From positions 4,625 through 16,495 of the forward strand of contig DYIS01000020.1 in NCBI GenBank assembly GCA_020723545.1: a DNA stretch of 11,871 nucleotides. The letters are read 5' to 3'. Every line of letters begins with the position of its first letter. The stretch's first letter is position 1. This DNA comes from Ktedonobacter racemifer (GTDB taxonomy: Bacteria > Chloroflexota > DTOL01 > JACQYG01). Below the pieces are notes generated by a model that saw only the letters and a list, made by a program, of their open reading frames with translations, did no database searches and was not told where the DNA came from. The translations under genes were made by a program, and so were the position numbers. This document shows positions 1 through 6,073 of this stretch, piece by piece.

Positions 1-164
1 GTGCCGATGACCCAGCCCATGCCGGTGCCCTTGTACGCATCCCCCACCATGAGCAGGACCTGGCTGGGGATGGTGACGATGAGAAGCGCGCCCCAGAGGA
101 AGTTGGTGGCGAACCAGAAAAGGCTGAGGGTAAGCTGGTCCAGGGTGGAAAGTCTTTCTTTCAT
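1..164 (-). CDS. MFS transporter, N-terminal fragment (runs off the window)
   Basis: Only the first 54 codons are inside the window. The protein begins MKERLSTLDQLTLSLFWFAT and continues with a hydrophobic first membrane segment (about residues 13-40, with NFLWGALLIV and a conserved-looking PSQVL after it), then a short loop rich in Gly (KGTGMGW) that leads into the next helix. This N-terminus resembles a group of major facilitator superfamily proteins frequent in Chloroflexota, whose substrates are mostly unknown. The start codon ATG is preceded by AAAGGG about 6 nt upstream, an acceptable ribosome site. It follows the DUF2007 gene by 120 nt in the same direction; I see no good promoter or terminator in that gap, so co-transcription is possible. 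Substrate cannot be inferred. The family call rests on one membrane segment and is moderate. Confidence 0.65.
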   Translation of the reverse strand, partial: MKERLSTLDQLTLSLFWFATNFLWGALLIVTIPSQVLLMVGDAYKGTGMGWVIG

Positions 165-284
165 CCGTAGCCCTTTCGACGTGATTTGCGCTTCAAGGTC
201 ATGGTGCGTGGCGTCCAGGCAGGCTCGGCAGCGATGGATGGAAGCGAAGGGATCCAACTACAGAGGCTGCCGGCCCCTGCTGAG

Positions 285-506
285 TCAGGCCGTCTCAGAC
301 AAAACCTCCCGAGCCCGCTGGGCCCGGTGCTCAGGCACCAGGACTCGCACTTCACCGATACCGTCCACGGTCACGGGGAACACGGCCGCGGAGCTGTCGT
401 ACTGAAGCATGGCCGGGATGCCCTCCGCTTCCAGTCGGCCTTTGACGACCTGGGCTTCCAGCATCCCGGAGGCCACATAAACCACCACCGGCAAGGTCTC
501 TTTCAT
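285..506 (-). CDS. DUF2007 family small protein (putative signal-transducing protein)
   Basis: A 73-residue soluble protein. It reads MKETLPVVVYVASGMLEAQV, then KGRLEAEGIPAML, a short variable stretch with VFPVTVDGIGEVRVLVPEH, and an end AQRAREVLSETA. The pattern (beta strand, helix containing E-A-xx-V-K-xx-L-E-x-E-GIPA, strand with V-x-V-x-V-P, final helix with A-x-x-x-L) is that of the DUF2007/PF09413 family, small ferredoxin-like folds whose function is unproven. The family member here is essentially domain only. Start choice: GGAGAG lies about 10 nt before the ATG. The gene stands 165 nt after moaB and 120 nt before the MFS gene, all same direction. A near-perfect 18-bp palindrome sits 67-84 nt upstream of its start. 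The family name is fairly secure; the role is unknown. Confidence 0.75.
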   Translation of the reverse strand: MKETLPVVVYVASGMLEAQVVKGRLEAEGIPAMLQYDSSAAVFPVTVDGIGEVRVLVPEHRAQRAREVLSETA

Positions 507-572
507 CTGGCCACTCTCCGGCTGCTCCAGGCCTGGTATGCAGCGCGTTCCACTGACGCGGCCGCAAGGGTG

Positions 573-590
573 TTCTTTACTAGCAAAGAA
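573..590. repeat. 18-bp palindrome, copy 1 (TTCTTTACTAGCAAAGAA)
   Basis: Arms TTCTTT and AAAGAA are perfectly complementary around a centre ACTAGC. It lies in the 165-nt gap between moaB and the DUF2007 gene. It matches copy 3 at 6056-6073 over 16 nt with one difference (TTTACTAG[C/T]AAAGAAT) and copy 2 at 5931-5948 at 13 of 18 positions. It is AT-rich with no GC stem, so it is unlikely to be an intrinsic terminator; an operator or a dispersed repeat is more likely. The rest of this gap (507-671) shows no promoter I trust. Confidence 0.55.
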
Positions 591-671
591 TACCAGCGAC
601 CTCTTGGATGAACCCGCCGGCGTGTCTCAACCGGTGCCAGAGAAAGGGAGATAGTGGGTGCCCGGCCCGCC

Positions 672-1184
672 CTACCGGCTCTTGCCCGGATACTGGTGAT
701 CGGCCTCCACCGCCTCGCCACGGAGAAGGCGCAGGCCGTGGGGCAGGGCGGGGAGGATGACCTCCAGGCTCTCTCGGACCGCCCTGGGACTGCCCGGCAG
801 GTTCACCACCAGGCTTTGCCCTCGGATGCCGGCGACCCCCCGGGAAAGCATGCCGTGGGGGGTTTTCGCAATGCCCCGGGCCCGCATGGCCTCGGCCAGG
901 CCCGGGGCCGGGCGCTGGATCACGGCCACGGTCGCCTCAGGGGTCACGTCGCGAGGGCCGAAGCCGGTGCCGCCGGTGGTGAGCACCAGGTCCAAATCGC
1001 CCAGGTCGATCCAGGACCGGAGGCGGGCCTCGATCTCCCCCTGCTCGTCAGGGACGATGGCGTACTCCACCACCCGGGCCTCCAGCTCACCTTCCACTAT
1101 TTGCTTGATGAGCTGGCCGCTCTCGTCGGCCCGTTCACCCCGGGCCCCACGATCGCTGACGGTTAAGACGCCGACCCTGATCAC
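672..1184 (-). CDS. MogA/MoaB family molybdenum cofactor biosynthesis protein
   Basis: A 170-residue protein of the MoCF_biosynth (PF00994) fold, which binds molybdopterin; MogA adenylates it before molybdenum insertion, while MoaB proteins have the same fold and sometimes the same activity. Visible motifs: LTVSDRGARGE (residues 7-17), the signature TTGGTGFGPRDVTPEA (69-84), a MLSRGVAGIRG segment (112-122) and NLPGSP (128-133). The length is normal for the single-domain family. The start GTG (1184-1182) overlaps the TGA of the upstream PHP gene as GTGA, with GGGGAGAAGG upstream, which suggests translational coupling. An in-frame extension to 1334 exists but only runs through the PHP gene out of frame and lacks family similarity. 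No other cofactor gene is in the window, so MogA versus MoaB cannot be decided. The family is clear. Confidence 0.9.
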   Translation of the reverse strand: MIRVGVLTVSDRGARGERADESGQLIKQIVEGELEARVVEYAIVPDEQGEIEARLRSWIDLGDLDLVLTTGGTGFGPRDVTPEATVAVIQRPAPGLAEAMRARGIAKTPHGMLSRGVAGIRGQSLVVNLPGSPRAVRESLEVILPALPHGLRLLRGEAVEADHQYPGKSR

Positions 1185-2953
1185 TGCGGTTGTGCCTTCT
1201 CCCCTTCCAGGAAGACCCTCCACTCGCCGTGGATGCCCTCTTCGGTTACCCCGTAGTAGACGTGGAGCTTGCCTTCGCGGTCGCGCTGAACCAGGTTGTA
1301 GCGCTTCACCCCTGCCCGTTGGTAGGTCTTCCACAGGCCGATATTCCCCTGCCAGGTCACGTCCTCCTCCCGGATAGGGCGCGCCTCGCGCTCGGTGATG
1401 GCGTAGTGCCAGAGATGCCGGGCAGAGAAACGGGTGACGTTGCGCACCACGTTGCCGTTACGCAGGTCCTGCACCGTGTAGTAGGTCACGCTCTCCCGCT
1501 CCTCAGCCTCCAGGACCTCCACACCGGTGCGCGGTGGAGTCACATCCAGGAGCGCTACCGGCTCCACTGTCATAGGGGCTTCCACCGCCTTGGGGGCGGC
1601 TGGGGGTGGGGCCATGGTCGAGGGCGCCGGGGCCGAACGTCTCTCCACCAGCCGGATGATCTCGTCGCGCATGGCCAGGCTGGTCTCCGACTCCTGGCGG
1701 ACATAGATCTGCCCGGTGCTCAGGACATAGGGTGTCTCCTTTCCCCGGGGGACCTTGATCTCGATGACCTTGCGGCCATCGCTCGTCTTCACGTCCATCG
1801 CCACCTCCATGGGCGGGGTGACGCTCTTGTGGATCTCGTCGTGAAGGAGAGCCATGACCTCGTCAGGCTTATCTATGCCCCGAGCCGGCCCGCGGGGGTT
1901 GGCACCTACGCCCAGGTAGATGGTGCCGCCATTGGTATTGGCGAAGGCTACGATGTCGTAGATGATCGTGCCCATGTGAGAGGGCCTGGGGGAGAAGGTC
2001 TCGTGGAAGCTCTGTACGATGTTGGGCCCCTGCTGCCGTGCGGCCTTGATGTGATCGAAAGGGGTCTCCGCAGCAGGACGGTAGGGGCGGGTGCGAGCAA
2101 AATCGTCGCCCAGGAAAACCTCTTTCAGGGCCTGGAAGCTGGTCTCCGGCAGGGCCACCTCGGTGACGCGGTCGCCGACGCCCCAGGGGCTGGATTTGTC
2201 CCGGGGGTTCCGGTCCAAGTGATGGGCATCGGAGCCCTGGATGCAATGCATTCGCCGGGGGTACTCGGGTTTCGAGCCGCTGAAAAAGGCAGCGGTGCTG
2301 CGGCGGCTCGAGCTCTCCAGATCCGTAACCTCCAGGGCGTGGAGGTTACGATCCTGGGTGTAGGTGATCTTGGTCTGCCCGCCGAAGTCGAACCCTTGCA
2401 GGGCCACGCCGTGGCTGGAGTTGGCGTGGGCGGCGATGACCAGGCCCCCGGCCTCCGCCAGGGCCCGGTATACCGTAAGCACATCCGCGGTGGCACCCAC
2501 CTCGCCCGAGCCTAACTCCAGCTTCTCCTCGGGGATGTTGAGGCCTAAAAGCAGATGCTCCAGCCTGCGTATCGAGGTGTCCGGAGGAAAGACCCCCAGG
2601 ATGTGAAACCCCAGGGTGGCCGTCACCTCCACCCCGGGCAGGACCAGGACTTTGGCCCCCAGGCGACGATATTCAGCCAGTGTCTTCTTTTCCTCTTCAG
2701 ACAGCCGACCCAGACGCTCCAGGAGCTCTAACCCTTCGATCTCCGCCCGCATGGCCGAGCAGCCGGCCACCGTGTTGTGGTCAGTGATAGCAATGATGTC
2801 CAGCCCCTTGGCCTCAGCACGTTGCAGTATGTGAAGATAGGTAACACCCTTGTCTTTGTAGTCGGCGGAGGCCGGCGTATGCAGGTGCAGGTCCATCTTC
2901 CGCCAGGTAAGGGGCCGATTAGGGGAGCTCCTTCCCCGATGTGTACCGGTCAT
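1181..2953 (-). CDS. PHP-domain phosphoesterase fused to an AlbA_2 (Schlafen-like) domain and an unknown C-terminal module
   Basis: A 590-residue soluble multidomain protein. Residues about 19-290 are a PHP domain (metal-dependent phosphoesterase fold) with the expected metal-binding motifs: DLHLHTPAS (21-29), TDHN (57-60), PGVEVT (106-111), the His in AAHANSSHG (176) and GSDAHH (240-245). Residues about 313-436 look like an AlbA_2 domain (PF04326), the fold shared with Schlafen nucleases and many bacterial DNA/RNA-binding regulators: FANTNGGTIYLGVG (337-350), then a strand VIEIKVPRG and GQIYVRQESETSLAMRDEI. A Pro/Ala-rich linker (about 440-465) leads to an aromatic-rich end (480-590) that I do not recognise. 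The first ATG is used because GAGAG lies about 6 nt upstream; the ATG at residue 20, just before the PHP motif, is an alternative. It lies 55 nt after lon and overlaps moaB by 4 nt. Substrate unknown; nucleic acid processing is a guess. Confidence 0.85.
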   Translation of the reverse strand: MTGTHRGRSSPNRPLTWRKMDLHLHTPASADYKDKGVTYLHILQRAEAKGLDIIAITDHNTVAGCSAMRAEIEGLELLERLGRLSEEEKKTLAEYRRLGAKVLVLPGVEVTATLGFHILGVFPPDTSIRRLEHLLLGLNIPEEKLELGSGEVGATADVLTVYRALAEAGGLVIAAHANSSHGVALQGFDFGGQTKITYTQDRNLHALEVTDLESSSRRSTAAFFSGSKPEYPRRMHCIQGSDAHHLDRNPRDKSSPWGVGDRVTEVALPETSFQALKEVFLGDDFARTRPYRPAAETPFDHIKAARQQGPNIVQSFHETFSPRPSHMGTIIYDIVAFANTNGGTIYLGVGANPRGPARGIDKPDEVMALLHDEIHKSVTPPMEVAMDVKTSDGRKVIEIKVPRGKETPYVLSTGQIYVRQESETSLAMRDEIIRLVERRSAPAPSTMAPPPAAPKAVEAPMTVEPVALLDVTPPRTGVEVLEAEERESVTYYTVQDLRNGNVVRNVTRFSARHLWHYAITEREARPIREEDVTWQGNIGLWKTYQRAGVKRYNLVQRDREGKLHVYYGVTEEGIHGEWRVFLEGEKAQPQ

Positions 2954-3008
2954 CCTAGTCTCTCAATGTTTTTGATGCCGCGAAGCAGCCCATAGGTTCA
3001 AGGCCTGC

Positions 3009-5480
3009 TCACGCGCGCAGGGGCGCCTCTGCCAAGAGAGGGGCTTCCTGGCGCCGGCGCTCTTCCTTCGGCAACGCCACTGGTTCCAGCGCCGCGGCCA
3101 GGACCTCGTCAATGAGCTCCACCGGGATGAATTTCATTTCCTGGCGCAGATCGGCTGGTAGCTCCTCCAGATCCTTCTCGTTGCGCCGGGGGAGGATGAT
3201 GGTCCGCAGGCCGGCCCGATGGGCGGCCAGGACCTTCTCCTTCACCCCACCAATAGGCAGCACCCGACCCCTCAGGGTGATCTCACCGGTCATGCCCACG
3301 TCGGACCGCACCGGGCGACCGGTGAGCAGGGAGACCAGGGCGGTAGTCATCGTCACCCCAGCCGAGGGGCCGTCTTTGGGGATAGCGCCCTCGGGGATGT
3401 GCACGTGAAGGTCATAGTGCTCGAAGAAATCCTCGTCAATGCCCAGCTCCCGGGCTCGGGAGCGCACATAGCTCAAGGCAGCCTGGGCTGACTCCTTCAT
3501 CACCTCCCCCAGTTGCCCGGTCAGCAAGAGGCCCTTCTTGCCCTTCATCTTGGTGGCCTCGATAAAGATGATCTCGCCGCCCACGGGGGTCCAGCTCAGG
3601 CCGGTGGCCACGCCGGGCTGTTCCGTGCGCTCAGCCGCCTCGGAGAAGAAGGCCGGCTTGCCCAGGAACTCCGTGACCTTCTCCGGCGTGATGTCCACGT
3701 GGGACACCCTGCCCTGGGCAATCTCCTTGGCCACCTTCCGGCAGACCGTGGCCACGGCCCGTTCCAGGTTACGCAGGCCGGCCTCCCGCGTGTGCTCGCG
3801 GATGATCGATAACAAAGAATCATCGGAGAAGGAGATCTCGCCTTCCTTCAGCCCGTTCTCCGTCATCTGCCGGGGCACCAGGTAGCGCTGAGCGATGCGA
3901 ACCTTTTCCTCCTCGGTGTACCCAGAGAGCTGCAGTATCTCCATGCGATCTCGGAGGGCAGGGTGGATAGGGTCCAGGAGGTTGCCGGTGGTGATGAACA
4001 TCACCTGGGAGAGGTCGAAGGGAACGTCCAGGTAATGATCCCGGAAGTCCTTGTTTTGCTCGGGGTCCAGCACCTCCAACAAAGCCGAAGCCGGGTCTCC
4101 GCGGAAATCGGCGCCGATCTTGTCCACCTCGTCCAGCATGAAGACCGGGTTCTTGGACTCCGCCCGGCGGATGCCCTGAATGATGCGCCCGGGCAACGCC
4201 CCCACGTAGGTGCGGCGATGCCCCCGGATCTCCGCCTCGTCGTGCATGCCGCCCAGGGACATGCGGATGAACTTGCGGCCCAGGGCCCGGGCGATGGACT
4301 GGCCCAGAGAGGTTTTGCCAGTGCCGGGAGGGCCCACGAAACAGAGGATGGCGCCCTTTTCCACCCCGGCCGCACCCCGTTCGGCCTTCAGCTTGCGCAC
4401 CGCCAGGTATTCCAGAATGCGTTCCTTGATCTTCTCCAGGTCGTAGTGGTCTTCGTCCAGGACCTGGCGCACTCGGGCGATGTCCAGGTTGTCCTCGGTG
4501 GCCTCTTTCCAGGGCAGGTCGGTGAGCCACTCCAGGTAGGTCTTGATTACTGAGTACTCGGCGGCCTGGGGTGGCATGCTGCTCAGGCGGCTCAACTCCC
4601 GCCTGGCCTCCTTCTCCGCCTCGGGGGGCATGCCAGCCTCCTCGATCTTGCGGGCGAGTTCCTTCGTCTCAACTGCCTGCTCGTCTTCCTCGCCCAGCTC
4701 TTTCTTGATGGCCTTCAACTGTTCCCTTAGAAAGTACTCCCGCTGGGCCTTCTCCATAGTAGTCTGGGTCTCGGATTGGATTTTCTTACCCAGTTCCAGG
4801 ACCTCCAGCTCCTGGGCCATGAGGGAGGTCAGCTTGCGAAGCTTCTCGGAGACCGGGTTGAGCTCCAGGAGCGCCTGTCGATCGGCCAGCTTCAGGCGCA
4901 GGTAGGAGGCTACCAGGTACACCAACTGCTTGGGCTTTTCGGCGTTGGCCACGGCGGCAACCAATTCGTCCGGCATCTGGGCCACCAGGGTCACCATGCG
5001 TTGGAAGAGGCCCACGGTATTGCGCATCATAGCCTCGACTTCCATGGACTTTTCGTCGATGTCGGGCGACACGGTCACCTGGGCCTTCAGATAGGGTTGT
5101 ACCTGGACATAGCGGTCAATGATAATGCGCTCTATCCCCTGGATGATCAGCCGGACGCTGCCGTCGGGGGCCTTATACAGCCGATGGATCACCGCCGCTA
5201 CACCCACCTGATATAGGTCCGCGGGGCCGGGCTCCTCGGCCTCCTGGTTGCGCTGGGCCACCAGGCCAATCATGCGCTCCCCCACTGCGGTATCATCGAT
5301 GAGCCTTACGCCGCGACCGGTGCCCACGATGAGCGGGGCGAACATCTCCGGATAGACCACCACGTCTCGCAGGGGCAAGATCGGCAGCTCCCGGGGGATA
5401 GCCGGTGCCTCCTCCTTTGTTTCTTTCTCTTCTTTGGGCACGTCTTTGCCTCTCTCCAGATTGATCCCCAACGGCATCAT
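3009..5480 (-). CDS. lon: ATP-dependent endopeptidase La (Lon protease)
   Basis: A complete 823-residue LonA, the cytosolic AAA+ protease that degrades damaged and certain regulatory proteins. Order: an N-terminal LON substrate-binding domain (from about residue 31, LPILPLRDVVVYPEMFAP), a helical region with REYFLREQLKAIKKELGE (247-264), an AAA+ ATPase with Walker A GPPGTGKT (383-390), Walker B FMLDEVDK (447-454), sensor 1 TTGN (497-500) and GLRNLER sensor 2 (568-574), then the protease domain with PKDGPSAG (Ser706 nucleophile) and GGVKEK (Lys749, the dyad partner). All key residues are present. The Lys/Glu-rich stretch at residues 10-25 and a charged tail after 800 are extensions relative to Escherichia coli Lon (784). 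Its ATG overlaps the hsp20 stop as ATGA, so translation is probably coupled; a second ATG follows immediately. Both genes should be driven by the promoter before hsp20. Confidence 0.98.
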   Translation of the reverse strand: MMPLGINLERGKDVPKEEKETKEEAPAIPRELPILPLRDVVVYPEMFAPLIVGTGRGVRLIDDTAVGERMIGLVAQRNQEAEEPGPADLYQVGVAAVIHRLYKAPDGSVRLIIQGIERIIIDRYVQVQPYLKAQVTVSPDIDEKSMEVEAMMRNTVGLFQRMVTLVAQMPDELVAAVANAEKPKQLVYLVASYLRLKLADRQALLELNPVSEKLRKLTSLMAQELEVLELGKKIQSETQTTMEKAQREYFLREQLKAIKKELGEEDEQAVETKELARKIEEAGMPPEAEKEARRELSRLSSMPPQAAEYSVIKTYLEWLTDLPWKEATEDNLDIARVRQVLDEDHYDLEKIKERILEYLAVRKLKAERGAAGVEKGAILCFVGPPGTGKTSLGQSIARALGRKFIRMSLGGMHDEAEIRGHRRTYVGALPGRIIQGIRRAESKNPVFMLDEVDKIGADFRGDPASALLEVLDPEQNKDFRDHYLDVPFDLSQVMFITTGNLLDPIHPALRDRMEILQLSGYTEEEKVRIAQRYLVPRQMTENGLKEGEISFSDDSLLSIIREHTREAGLRNLERAVATVCRKVAKEIAQGRVSHVDITPEKVTEFLGKPAFFSEAAERTEQPGVATGLSWTPVGGEIIFIEATKMKGKKGLLLTGQLGEVMKESAQAALSYVRSRARELGIDEDFFEHYDLHVHIPEGAIPKDGPSAGVTMTTALVSLLTGRPVRSDVGMTGEITLRGRVLPIGGVKEKVLAAHRAGLRTIILPRRNEKDLEELPADLRQEMKFIPVELIDEVLAAALEPVALPKEERRRQEAPLLAEAPLRA

Positions 5481-5848
5481 CTCGAGTCCTCCACCCTGAC
5501 GGCAATGCGCCGGGTCTTCTCTTTGGGCATCCTGATCGCCAGGAGGCCGTTTTCGTAGGAGGCCTGAACCTCGTCTCTGGCGATCCTCACCGGGAGGTGA
5601 ATGCGGGCCTCGAAGTCGCCATAAGGGATCTCCATGCGATACACGCTGATCTTGTTGGAGGGGAAGGGCTCCTGGCGTCTTCCCCGCACGTGTAGGACGT
5701 TGTCCTCGATAGCTATCTCCAGGTCGTCCTGGGAAACGGCGGCCAGGTCCAACATGACCACCAGCTCCTCATCGGTCTCGTAGACATCGGTGGGCGGGTG
5801 CCAGACCTCCCGCACCACGAACAAGAGCGGGCCGGAGACAGCTCTCAT
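5477..5848 (-). CDS. Hsp20/alpha-crystallin family small heat-shock protein
   Basis: A 123-residue ATP-independent holdase that keeps unfolding proteins soluble and hands them to refolding or degradation machines. The alpha-crystallin domain fills most of it: WHPPTDVYETDEELVVMLDL (16-35), the second half with DNVLHVRGRRQ (49-59), YRMEIPYGDFEARIHLP (70-86) and the signature ENGLLAIRMPK (99-109). The N-terminal arm is short (about 15 residues) and the C-terminal tail is Arg-rich (RRIAVRVEDSR) without a clear IxI motif. The chosen ATG has GGGAGGTG 6 nt upstream and lies downstream of an excellent promoter; the longer frame to 6016 would run through that promoter and is rejected. It forms a tight pair with lon, a sensible coupling of chaperone and protease for stress. 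Confidence 0.95.
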   Translation of the reverse strand: MRAVSGPLLFVVREVWHPPTDVYETDEELVVMLDLAAVSQDDLEIAIEDNVLHVRGRRQEPFPSNKISVYRMEIPYGDFEARIHLPVRIARDEVQASYENGLLAIRMPKEKTRRIAVRVEDSR

Positions 5849-5887
5849 CGAACACCTCCCATTCCCCGGGTCTCCCCAGTTGCCCGT

Positions 5888-5916
5888 ATTATAGCACTTT
5901 CGCCACGCGCCTTCAA
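5888..5916 (-). promoter_or_regulatory. sigma70-type promoter for hsp20-lon
   Basis: On the minus strand: -35 TTGAAG (5916-5911), a 17-nt spacer and -10 TATAAT (5893-5888), with TGC just before the -10 giving an extended -10. Start expected near 5881, about 33 nt before the hsp20 ATG. I see no CIRCE element; the palindrome copy 2 lies 15 bp upstream of the -35, a position suited to a regulator. Confidence 0.8.
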
Positions 5917-5930
5917 AAAGAAGGCCGTGC

Positions 5931-5948
5931 ATCTTCGTTAGCGAAGAA
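5931..5948. repeat. 18-bp palindrome, copy 2 (variant)
   Basis: TCTTCG and CGAAGA are perfectly complementary around TTAG (5932-5947). It agrees with copy 1 at 13 of 18 positions. It sits between the probable coaBC terminator and the hsp20 -35 box. Confidence 0.4.
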
Positions 5949-5979
5949 ACCCCGGAGCCTCCCGAATTAGTGGCCGGGG
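5947..5979 (-). terminator. Probable intrinsic terminator after coaBC
   Basis: On the minus strand CCCCGG (5979-5974) pairs with CCGGGG (5955-5950), extendable by two pairs with a small bulge, followed by TTTCTT. The stem is strong, but the T-run is short and interrupted. It is placed 77 nt after the coaBC stop and before the hsp20 promoter. Confidence 0.45.
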
Positions 5980-6055
5980 AAGGTCGGGGTGAGGCCTGAC
6001 CGCCAGGATGGGGCATTGAACACGCCTGATTCTAGAGGGATTCAAGCGGGGGGCT

Positions 6056-6073
6056 TTATTTACTAGTAAAGAA
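6056..6073. repeat. 18-bp palindrome, copy 3, overlapping the coaBC stop codon
   Basis: TTATTTACTAGTAAAGAA: arms TTaTTT and AAAGAA with one mismatch around the perfect centre ACTAGT. On the minus strand it encodes the last residues and stop of coaBC (FFTSK then TAA). Confidence 0.55.

Noticed and set aside
1..405. Plus-strand open frame of 134 codons at the left edge
   Set aside because: It is antisense to the MFS fragment and the DUF2007 gene and has low-complexity, Arg/Ser-rich translation without family similarity.
1185..1334. N-terminal extension of the MogA/MoaB-like protein to 220 residues
   Set aside because: It overlaps the PHP gene out of frame and lacks family similarity; the GTG at 1184 with GTGA overlap fits better.
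1190..2515. Long plus-strand open frame of 441 codons
   Set aside because: It is antisense to the PHP/AlbA_2 gene, has repetitive shadow-like composition (His, Gly, Leu, Val rich) and no domain; the minus gene shows clear motifs.
2954..3008. Terminator between lon and the PHP gene
   Set aside because: A short GCTGC-TTC-GCGGC hairpin on the minus strand is not followed by a T-run, so readthrough is more likely.
5881..5910. CIRCE (HrcA) element near the hsp20 promoter
   Set aside because: Only a partial half-site resemblance (ATAGCAC) exists, with no inverted GAGTGCTAA partner.
5849..6016. Upstream extension of the hsp20 frame to 179 residues
   Set aside because: It would translate the promoter region; the internal ATG has a strong ribosome site and matches the family start.
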